A stretch of DNA of 64,000 nucleotides from Fuerstiella sp. (GTDB taxonomy: Bacteria; Planctomycetota; Planctomycetia; Planctomycetales; Planctomycetaceae), in assembly GCA_022447225.1 (NCBI GenBank), contig JAKVAZ010000014.1, positions 1 through 64,000 of the forward strand. Reading direction: 5' to 3'. Shown here in pieces: positions 58,201 through 64,000 of this stretch (positions are counted from its first letter, which is position 1; each line of letters opens with the position of its first letter). The notes below the pieces were generated by a model that made no database searches, had not been told where the DNA came from, and saw nothing but the letters and a program-made list of their open reading frames with translations. The position numbers were made by a program, and so were the translations under genes.

Positions 58201-59287
58201 CGTCGCCTATGCAAAATCTGTTACCCGTCCTTCCGGACATCCTCGGTCGTGGACGGGAGAGTTACTGGCTGATGTTCTTGAGGAATCCAGCGTCGGAACC
58301 ATTGAGGTTTTTGATGTGGCCCGTGTTGCCAGGAAGCGATCAACAGATTTAAGCGTTCGTGAGCTGGGCAAAGAAGCGAAACTGCCGTGGGAGACGGACG
58401 GCCAAAAGTGGCATACACGGGAGTGCCTGAGTCACGACGGGAAACGTTGCAGGTGGGAAGGTGCATCGCTGCAGTATGTGACCGACCTGCTGGGAAAAAT
58501 TTCCGCACTCAGTCCCGCCAACTGGAATCAGCGCAGCACGGTAGAGGTTAAAGCTGAAAAAGGTCTCGGCTGGCTGCTGCACGCCCGGACAGGACACGAA
58601 TGGCTGCTGACGCTGTGTTTCCGTGTGAAGAACAAGACGTTTGAAAGTAAAGCTCTGATCGACCGGTTGAAGCTGATACCAATCGACGAAGTGGATGAGA
58701 TCCATTACTACAGCGAAACTCCTCGCGTGAAAGTACGAAATGTAAAAGCCGGCTGGCAGGAGATCACGATCAAAGTCTGGAAGAAAGAAGAAATCGACAC
58801 ACCACAGTTCCGAAAGTTCCTCCAGTCAGCCGTACAGGCCTATCTGGCTCAGGCCACCAAAGAAAAACTGAATCCGCAGGATTTGACACCATGGAAACAG
58901 CTCGGTCGCAAGTGGCATTTGCTGAAGAAAGGCCTGCCCAATAACGGTCGCATTGGCTGGAAGTTCAGTACCATCGAAAAGCTGTTGCCGGTTGTGGAAT
59001 CCGCTATGAATGGCTGCAAGGTCGACTACGGTATCCGAACTAAGATCAACTGGAAGAACGTAGACGGTTCACCCGCGGCGGAGTTACACACGAAACGTAA
59101 AGACGGTCTGAATCTGGTGCTGTACGTTCCATCGGGATCTGTCACCATCGGCGCCATCGCCGAACTTGGTTTCGAACAGAGTATCTCTGCGCATCGCAGT
59201 GGTACTGATGCTGTCAAAATTCGCTTTGCAGGAGTCAGTCAGGTGTCGGCAGATTTTAAACGCTGGTTGTCCGCAACCAGGGGTTAA
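52214..59287 (+). CDS. uvrA: Tandem-fused UvrA (double UvrA) with duplicated C-terminal module
   Basis: Damage-recognition ATPase of nucleotide excision repair, present as two complete UvrA units in one 2,357-residue chain. Unit 1 spans about 1-1010 and unit 2 about 1027-2010. Four Walker A motifs are at 33-40, 706-713, 1060-1067 and 1713-1720. Four LSGGE signatures are at 554-558, 895-899, 1515-1519 and 1902-1906; all are intact. The second-half zinc modules (GRCEAC.../CDVC and GRCDDC.../CTTC) are complete. The first zinc module is degenerate in unit 1 (C296, S299, C320, C323) but complete in unit 2 (C1286, C1289, C1310, C1313). Unit 1 also has a Pro/Ala-rich insert at about 238-288. The C-terminal 330 residues hold an uncharacterised module twice (from about 2055 and 2223). 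An ordinary UvrA acts as a dimer of about 950-residue chains, so this chain could act as a covalent pseudo-dimer. Single gene. Confidence 0.95.
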   Translation: MSDTEIVIRGAREHNLRNVSLSLPRNQLIVMSGVSGSGKSSLAFDTLYAEGQRRYVESLSTYARQFLGQLPKPNVDSISGLAPSISIQQKSTSRNPRSTVGTITEIFDYLRVLFARVGQGYCYVSGKPIQAQSTDQIIDSINGQPEGTRYSILAPIVQNQKGEFKDLFEDLLKRGFLRARVNGDVVSLSDNLRLKRHHKHTIEVVVDRLVAGPGRRARLAEAVEQALRLADGRLICSTSTVPATSPAGGEGARPQDVAPADVALSVAPSTQRTLKTSPHRNKDSSLDKLYSAQYSCPESGMSYEPPSPQLFSFNSPVGMCSDCNGLGMRHGFAADTIVVDENKSIRNGALLLLPSLRKMGRWPRHILKGAAEAIEKIVGMEAESLLKARWCDIPREAQRLWLDGTGDRQITFRFGHRGGSYRHGGIWEGWTNRLLSDYRSSRNPMRRRQIEKHLEIVLCPACEGERLNRQARNVRIKTKSRRFGKNGAAVKELSLPQVCALTIAEAAEFFGSLDLDRTQQFIAEEALKEIRGRLGFLLQCGLHYLTLHRSAPTLSGGESQRIRLAGQIGCGLVGVVYILDEPSIGLHPRDNSMLLKSLQHLRDQGNTVIVVEHDEDTMRAADHIVDFGPGPGIRGGEVVTSGAFADLLNSKNSVTGQYLSGKLSIAVPDPRRNGTDAAIVVKNARHNNLRGVDVKIPLQRFVCVTGVSGSGKSSLISDVLWQVLNRDVNNGSGDPGCHDTVTGLEHIDKAIDIDQSPIGRTPRSNPATYVKVFDEIRKLFTQLPQSKMRGYKPGRFSFNVAGGRCEACEGHGATKLEMDFLADIWVPCDVCEGRRFSHETLDVSYKGHSIADVLKMEIRDAAGVFENVPKIKRLLQTLADVGLDYMQLGQPSPTLSGGEAQRIKLARELGKRSTGRTLYVLDEPTTGLHFADVHKLLEVLHGFVEAGNTVIVIEHNLDVVKTADWVIDMGPEGGAGGGTVVCEGPPETIARCRTSHTGNALRSVLPGMKPRTSDGKKSSGARPTDPFVLSRRIEIRGAAQHNLQQISLEVPRGEMSVFCGPSGSGKTSLAMDTLYAEGQRRYVESLSAYARQFLGQMPRPRVDSIQGLSPAIAIEQKTVGSTPRSTVGTVTEVYDYLRVLFARLGNVHCPSCGRQAEQQTTDEIVDAILKFPARTRMLILAPYEVDRQIPYESAFERLRSIGFARVRIDGTTYSLDDTPELSHRRSHEVEVVVDRISVEKKSRGRITDSVEAALDLGKGVISVAVAEPDVDEVDWDTHLYSLHLSCFDCGYSYDRPSPQQFSFNSPLGWCWSCEGMGTEYGANQSLLITSPESSLLHGAIGAWPDPQQNPTFLALLNGIAEEFSIPTDQPWYLLTPEQQRIILNGQENRWISVKSGNTSFSVRYRGIYPTIELAGRLSHSYRRSLMEMAGEKDCSVCNGTRLNETAAAVRLRKITLPQLTRMPLTKSLEFLRKLRLNRAQKQIAGDLLSEAVHRLTFLVDIGLDYLTLDRSMPTLSGGESQRIRLAGQVGRSLTGVLYVLDEPTIGLHPRDNGRLLDALRRLRDLGNTVLLVEHDREVLKSADRLFDFGPGAGRLGGRVVADGTPKQLSRQFRRSLTGGYLSGKQGIPVPENRRISSTAARHLLSCVNSPSPEKLSDDSDMTGRRTKRNAREHAQEVSGSDPHPALILQGASQHNLHNVDLCLPLGTLTCITGVSGSGKSSLVMNTLSRAVARKLNLTSDAPGPYRDLLGIEHLSKISIVDQNPIGTTPASNPATYTGVFDHIRELFCRMPEARVRGYRPGRFSFNRSGGRCDDCEGMGQQKIEMHFLPDVWVECTTCRGKRYNGETLTVKFNGYSIADVLEMPVQTALDVFSSVPKIRAPLATLNAIGLGYVTLGQSAPTLSGGEAQRIKLASELSRPNAGRTLYVLDEPTTGLHFDDIAKLLSVLNSLVEQGNTVVVIEHNLDVIKTADWIVDIGPEAGAGGGRIVTAGTPEDVVAYAKSVTRPSGHPRSWTGELLADVLEESSVGTIEVFDVARVARKRSTDLSVRELGKEAKLPWETDGQKWHTRECLSHDGKRCRWEGASLQYVTDLLGKISALSPANWNQRSTVEVKAEKGLGWLLHARTGHEWLLTLCFRVKNKTFESKALIDRLKLIPIDEVDEIHYYSETPRVKVRNVKAGWQEITIKVWKKEEIDTPQFRKFLQSAVQAYLAQATKEKLNPQDLTPWKQLGRKWHLLKKGLPNNGRIGWKFSTIEKLLPVVESAMNGCKVDYGIRTKINWKNVDGSPAAELHTKRKDGLNLVLYVPSGSVTIGAIAELGFEQSISAHRSGTDAVKIRFAGVSQVSADFKRWLSATRG

Positions 59288-59703
59288 ACTGCACGCATCA
59301 CAGAGGTGTCCGGTCTCCCTCTTTTCGTTTGAACACTTATTAAGATAATGTGTTCGATAAAAAATGTTACCTGTGATCGGGGTGACTGAAAGGAAGCCCT
59401 CACGCGGATTCGCATCCTTCCGGCAGACAAGTATGGGTTGAGCATTTGTACGCGGACGTCGCCACGATAGTCAGCCGGTAGTCACTGCCACGGAGACAGA
59501 ACACTTACAATTGCCGATCATTAATCGTTAAGGAAGTAAGTCACCTGTCGACCTGCGAATGATGACATCATTGCTCTGCCGCTGCAGAGTCGTAAAATTG
59601 CACTGGCCTGTTATCAAAGCCTTACAACAGTTTGCCTCCCGCGGCGTTTTCTGCGGATTTGTCATCTGCTCTGTGAGTCAATCAATATCTCTGTCCCGGA
59701 CTG
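59288..59703. other. Intergenic region, uvrA to DUF1501
   Basis: 416 bases with no assured gene. A frame at 59559-59744 has no domain. The DUF1549/DUF1553 gene usually found upstream of a DUF1501 gene is absent. No promoter or hairpin of note was seen. Confidence 0.45.
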
Positions 59704-61143
59704 ATGCCAATGTCGATGTCGTGCAGACGACAATTCTTTGCTGATGGCCTCCATGGGCTTGCGGGAATTGCCCTGGCTTCGATGCTTGCCGATGAAGGGG
59801 TGGCGGCAGAGTCACCGGCGATTGATCCGACGCGTCCGTATGCACCACGTGCCACACACTTTGAGCCTCGCGCGAAGAACGTGATTGTGGTGTTCTGTTC
59901 GGGGGCACTGAGTCACCTGGATACCTTCGATTACAAGCCGCAATTGATCCGGTATCACGGACAACCATTGCCGGGCAACGAGAACCTGGTATCGTTCCAG
60001 GGACCCAACGGTAATCTGACGCAGCCACTGTGGAAATTCCGACCGCGAGGAAACAGTGGCAAGATGACTTCTGATCTCCTGCCGAGCATTGGTGACAAAG
60101 CTGACGAACTTTGCTTCATCCATTCACTCACGACCAAATCCAACACCCACGGTCCGGCTGAAAATGTGATGAACACCGGATTCACGTTCGATGGGTTTCC
60201 CAGCATGGGGGCGTGGATCAATTTTGCTCTGGGAAGTGAGAATCAAAACCTGCCGGCATTCGTGGCCATCGAAGATCCACGCGGAATGCCTCAGTCGGGT
60301 CCTAACAACTGGGCCAGCGGGTTCCTTCCGGCCGCCTTTCAGGGAACGCAGTTCAGCAGCACGAAGCCGATTCGATTTCTGGAACGGCCAAAATCCGTTT
60401 CCCAGGAGGCAGATCAGGCGGCACTCAACGCACTGCGACTGCTTGAAGAGATCAATCAATATAAGTTTCCCGGTGATCAGCAGTTAGCGGCCCGGATGGC
60501 CGGTTATGAACTGGCGGCGAAGATGCAGCTGACAATTCCGGATGTTGTGAAACTTGATGACGAACCACAGCACATCAGGACATTGTACGGAGCGGACAGC
60601 GGAAACCCACACAAAGCTGCCTTTGCCGGTAACTGCCTCCTGGCACGGCGGTTGGTCGAACGAGGTGTCAGGTTTGTTCAGCTGTTTAATGGAGCCTACG
60701 CATCGGGTGGGCGGATTAACTGGGACGGGCACAGTCAGCTTAAGACCCAGTACGACGTGCACGGAGAAATTCTTGACCAGCCGGTTGCCGGTTTACTGAC
60801 GGATTTGCGTCAGCGAGGTTTGCTGGATTCCACTTTAGTGGTGTTTGCCACGGAATTCGGACGTATGCCCATGTTTCAGGCAGGCACCTTCGGCCGTGAC
60901 CACAATCCGATGGGATTCACCTGCTGGCTGGCAGGAGCCGGAGTCAAATCGGGCTTCAGCTACGGGAGCACTGATGAGTTTGGGTATCGGGCCCGGGAGG
61001 ACGTGGCAACACCACATGATTTGCATGCCACTATCCTGCATCTTCTGGGGCTGGACCATCGACGGTTGAATTTCTACCACAACGGGATCGAGCGACGGTT
61101 GACCGATGTTCACGGCAACGTGATTCATGATGTGATCGCATAA
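59704..61143 (+). CDS. DUF1501 protein (orphan)
   Basis: A second DUF1501 family member, 479 residues, divergent from the one at 24 kb. The N-terminus has [22 protein letters not shown], a twin-arginine-like export signal. The core shows [72 protein letters not shown] and [16 protein letters not shown], then [16 protein letters not shown]. These are the metal-ligand regions of the alkaline-phosphatase-like fold. Tandem ATGs at 59704, 59710 and 59716 leave the start open. Unlike most members it has no DUF1549/DUF1553 partner next to it. Confidence 0.92.
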   Translation: MPMSMSCRRQFFADGLHGLAGIALASMLADEGVAAESPAIDPTRPYAPRATHFEPRAKNVIVVFCSGALSHLDTFDYKPQLIRYHGQPLPGNENLVSFQGPNGNLTQPLWKFRPRGNSGKMTSDLLPSIGDKADELCFIHSLTTKSNTHGPAENVMNTGFTFDGFPSMGAWINFALGSENQNLPAFVAIEDPRGMPQSGPNNWASGFLPAAFQGTQFSSTKPIRFLERPKSVSQEADQAALNALRLLEEINQYKFPGDQQLAARMAGYELAAKMQLTIPDVVKLDDEPQHIRTLYGADSGNPHKAAFAGNCLLARRLVERGVRFVQLFNGAYASGGRINWDGHSQLKTQYDVHGEILDQPVAGLLTDLRQRGLLDSTLVVFATEFGRMPMFQAGTFGRDHNPMGFTCWLAGAGVKSGFSYGSTDEFGYRAREDVATPHDLHATILHLLGLDHRRLNFYHNGIERRLTDVHGNVIHDVIA

Positions 61144-61273
61144 CAGTCCACTTGCCGTGTTTTGCCGGCGTGTCGCCAGACAGAACAGACGCAGCGGGCA
61201 GGGTGATTCATTGTTTCACTGATTAAGCCCCATTGAAGTGTCACTGGCGTCAGCGGTATGCCGATGCGACCGG

Positions 61274-61996
61274 TTACCAAAGCCACAGCAGCCGTACTGT
61301 GTAACCGCCCATCACTGTCCAGAACAGAACGGCGTAGGCCCGCTCACCGAGTTCCCGGTTGATTCGACGACCCAGTAACGACGCCAGTGGGATTAATGGA
61401 AGTGCTGTCAGTACGATCTTCCAGGTGGTTGCGTTTATCAGCGACGACTGCACATAGACCAGTGACTTGGTCACATCGCCACCCAGTGACACCAGTGAGG
61501 CGGCTCCAACAAAGTGCATCCGGTCCAGACGCAGGCTGCGAATCGCAATTCCTTTCAGAGGGCCTGAAGTTCCGGTCAACCCGGAAGTCGCGCCTGCGAA
61601 GAATGCGAGAACCGTTGAAAACATCCGACCGACGGTCACGGGGCTGCGATCGATCATCGTTGATTTCTTCTCCAGAATCAGACTACCTGCCACACTGATC
61701 ATGACTCCGACATAGATCAGATGTGCTGAAGCCCAGCGCAGGAGAGTTGCTCCGGCGCCTGCACCGATCATCGTCAGCAGCAGGATCCACAACGATTTTT
61801 CAATTGGAATTGTCTTCCGGTACACGGTGACCTTGGCAATGTTATTGCAGGCCAGAAGCAGCGAAGAGAGTACCACGCCGTGGTGTGTACCAAACAGCAG
61901 GACCATGGTAGGCACGATAATGAGGGATCCGCCCATCCCGGCGGCAGCGGAGACGATGAATGAAACTGCAGCGATCAGGAGCGCAAAAACGATCAT
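61274..61996 (-). CDS. TauE/SafE family permease
   Basis: A membrane protein of 240 residues with seven or eight hydrophobic helices: MIVFALLIAAVSFIVSAAAG, LIIVPTMVLLFG, SLWILLLTMIGAGAGATLL, LIYVGVMISVAGSLIL and the final KIVLTALPLIPLASLLGRR. The AAGMGGSLIIVP and GATSGLTGTSGP segments are the paired signature loops of sulfite/sulfoacetate exporters. The substrate may be sulfite, sulfonates or another anion. Convergent with the DUF1501 gene. It overlaps no neighbour. Confidence 0.9.
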   Translation of the reverse strand: MIVFALLIAAVSFIVSAAAGMGGSLIIVPTMVLLFGTHHGVVLSSLLLACNNIAKVTVYRKTIPIEKSLWILLLTMIGAGAGATLLRWASAHLIYVGVMISVAGSLILEKKSTMIDRSPVTVGRMFSTVLAFFAGATSGLTGTSGPLKGIAIRSLRLDRMHFVGAASLVSLGGDVTKSLVYVQSSLINATTWKIVLTALPLIPLASLLGRRINRELGERAYAVLFWTVMGGYTVRLLWLW

Positions 61997-62284
61997 GATA
62001 GCTCCTGCCCGATGTCCCGCGCATGACCCTTTGATCGATGGTCAGTGTGATCCCGGACCATCATAAAACTGTACTGAAATTCCGTCCCATTCTTCCTGGA
62101 AATCTGAATTTCAGGGTGTTTGACCGGCATCAGCCTGTCTCAGAATGTTAGGGGCAAATTATGACTCCTGCAGGACGCAGTCTGCATGGTACTGTACAAT
62201 TCGGGTCAGGAATGCAGCAACCAAATCTTCAGTGATCACACTGTCCATCGGCTGATTTCAATTTCCCAGGTCTGGAAACATTTT

Positions 62285-64000
62285 GTGAATCTGATCGACG
62301 TATTTGAGCGTCTCGCTCCAGGTAACATCGTGACAACTGCCGGTGTTGGCTATCGTGACGGAGTTCCGGCTCAGGAAACAGACGCAGGCTGGCCGTTGGG
62401 AGTGGTTCGCCGCGCCGACGGAGATCTGATTGTCTGTGACTACCACGCCCATCGGCTGTGGCGCATCGACCGAAACGGGATTCTTCATTCGTTTGCCGGT
62501 GACGGTGTTCCGGGAAAGGATGGTGATGGCGGACCGGCGAGCGAAGCGAGGTTCCGTAATCCACACGATCTGACCCAGGATCAAAGCGGCAACCTCTATC
62601 TGTCGGATCTGGGAAACCGAACGATCCGACGGATCGATGCTGTTACGGGAATCATTACACTGGTGGCCGGAAACGGCCGGTCAGCCCGAGGAGGCGACGG
62701 TGGACCGGCCGTGCAAGCGGAACTCGACTGCACCTCCGGTGTGGCGGTCGATCAGCAGGGAAATGTCTATCTTTCAGACGAATGGGCCTGCAACGTTCGT
62801 CGGATTGACGTACACACGGGGATCATCGAGACCTGGGCTGGTCTCAATGCCCGCCACTATCCTTCAGAACAACCCGGCAGTCGGCCGGCAGCGGGACCCG
62901 GACACAGCCTGATGGGTTACCACGGTGACGGTGGACCAGCCAGCGAAGCCGCATTTTATCATCCCGAACATCTGGCGTTCGACTCAAAGGGCAATCTGTA
63001 TGTCTGCGACAATTCGAACGATCGAATCCGCAGGATCGACGGTGATACGGGCATTGTCACCACGGTTCTTGGTAACGGTCAGCGTGCCTCCAACGGAGAT
63101 GGCGGACCAGCCGACCAGGCCAGTGTGTTGATGCCTGACGCGATCTGCCTGGACGTGCACGATAATCTTTACGTTGGCGAAAAGTATGGATTTCGGGTGC
63201 GCAAGGTGGAAGCTTCGACAGGCATCGTCCGAACGCTGGTTGGCAATGGTGTGCCCGGATTTGGCGAAGAAGGGCTCCACGGATCGCGGACGACGTGTAA
63301 CTCATGCGAAGCAGGTATCTGGGCCGATCCGGATGGTAGTGTTTACTGGGGCGACTGCAGCGGAAGGCTACGCCGCTACGATGGTACGACGGGGATTGTG
63401 ACCACCGTCTTTGGCGGCACCAGTGTTCATGACGGCGAGCAGGCTGCGAGTGCTTTTCTGTGCGGTCCCGGTGGATTGTCACTGGGACCGGATGGTCACC
63501 TGTACGTTGCAGATGTGTGGAATCAGCGTATTCGTTCCATTGATCTCAGCACGGGCATCATCCGAACTGTGGCGGGAAACGGGGCCCGAGCTTATGGAGG
63601 CGACGGCGGGTCGGCGAAGGACGCTTTTCTTGGCAACCCGCACGATGTGTCGGTCGATTCCACGGGTTGTGTTGTCATCGCTGACACACGCCACGGCCAT
63701 GTGCGTCGTGTGGACCGTGCAGGAATGATTCACGGTGTGGCGGGTGCCGCTTTTCAGTGGGACAGAGGTGACGGCGGACCTGCCAACAGTGCCTGCCTGG
63801 TTCAGGTCCTGTGCGTGGCACATGACAAGCATGACAATATCTACATCGGGGATGCGGGGGTCGGCCGTATTCGTCGGGTTGACCGGCAGTCGGGAACGAT
63901 TAGCACCGTTGCCGGTTGTGGCCTGCCTGGATACACCGGTGATCATGGACCGGCTACAGAAGCCAGGATCGGTCGACCGACGGCCATTCGATTCGACGGA
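62285..64000 (+). CDS. NHL-repeat beta-propeller protein, 3'-partial
   Basis: An open frame with no stop runs to the last base (572 codons from GTG 62285). It holds about nine repeats, each with a hydrophobic strand (LIVCDYHAHRLWRID, LYVCDNSNDRIRRID, LYVADVWNQRIRSID) and a linker of the type AGxGxxG..GDGGPAxxA. This is the NHL propeller fold of the planctomycete type. The start is taken as GTG 62285, giving VNLIDVFERLAPGNIVTTAG; the frame is also open to an ATG at 62186 with AGGA ten bases upstream. No signal peptide is visible with either start. The protein continues beyond the window. Ligand binding rather than catalysis is expected. Confidence 0.85.
   Translation, partial: MNLIDVFERLAPGNIVTTAGVGYRDGVPAQETDAGWPLGVVRRADGDLIVCDYHAHRLWRIDRNGILHSFAGDGVPGKDGDGGPASEARFRNPHDLTQDQSGNLYLSDLGNRTIRRIDAVTGIITLVAGNGRSARGGDGGPAVQAELDCTSGVAVDQQGNVYLSDEWACNVRRIDVHTGIIETWAGLNARHYPSEQPGSRPAAGPGHSLMGYHGDGGPASEAAFYHPEHLAFDSKGNLYVCDNSNDRIRRIDGDTGIVTTVLGNGQRASNGDGGPADQASVLMPDAICLDVHDNLYVGEKYGFRVRKVEASTGIVRTLVGNGVPGFGEEGLHGSRTTCNSCEAGIWADPDGSVYWGDCSGRLRRYDGTTGIVTTVFGGTSVHDGEQAASAFLCGPGGLSLGPDGHLYVADVWNQRIRSIDLSTGIIRTVAGNGARAYGGDGGSAKDAFLGNPHDVSVDSTGCVVIADTRHGHVRRVDRAGMIHGVAGAAFQWDRGDGGPANSACLVQVLCVAHDKHDNIYIGDAGVGRIRRVDRQSGTISTVAGCGLPGYTGDHGPATEARIGRPTAIRFDG

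Overview
The window comes from a planctomycete, most likely class Planctomycetia. The evidence is the dense set of families typical of that phylum: DUF1501 and DUF1549/DUF1553 pairs, a DUF1559 pseudopilin-like protein, many secreted PQQ, FG-GAP, kelch and NHL propeller proteins, a tandem-fused giant UvrA, DUF3467, and an MfnD-like ATP-grasp protein. Moderately high GC, short operons and frequent strand switching agree with this. No species can be named from the sequence alone.

Left edge (1-1000): the C-terminal part of a tyrosine recombinase runs into the 3' end of a tRNA-Pro(GGG) gene on the other strand. This is the boundary of an integrated element that lies to the left of the window. From there to about 20 kb are a cytochrome P450, glutamine-dependent NAD synthetase, an ATP-grasp ligase, a two-gene operon for a secreted PQQ-propeller protein with EF-hands and a secreted glycosidase-like protein, infC (rare ATT start) with a D-threonine-aldolase-type gene downstream, an acyl-CoA dehydrogenase, a DUF1559 protein and a large FtsX-type permease.

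19-37 kb: an acyltransferase-SDR pair, DUF3467, and the operon DUF1549/DUF1553, DUF1501, PPC-domain protein. Then come a 14-motif FG-GAP protein convergent with a kelch-like protein, an M20 peptidase-amidohydrolase pair, enolase followed by an FtsB/DivIC-like membrane protein, a secreted esterase and a DUF3127 protein.

37.5-42 kb: a minus-strand housekeeping operon, rplY-pth-rpsF-ssb-rplI-dnaB, which joins translation and replication genes and lacks rpsR at its usual place.

42-64 kb: a 1,521-residue PQQ-propeller protein, an MBL-fold hydrolase, the arginyltransferase Bpt, a secreted protein of unknown function, an MFS transporter, the 2,357-residue double UvrA with a duplicated uncharacterised C-terminal module, an orphan DUF1501, a TauE/SafE permease, and an NHL-repeat protein that leaves the window at 64000.

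I see no CRISPR array, rRNA, insertion sequence or obvious defence cluster. The most notable observations are the UvrA fusion with its degenerate first zinc module, central insert and duplicated C-terminal module, the ATT-start infC, the integrase/tRNA overlap, and a set of strong or mutually exclusive hairpins in 5' regions.
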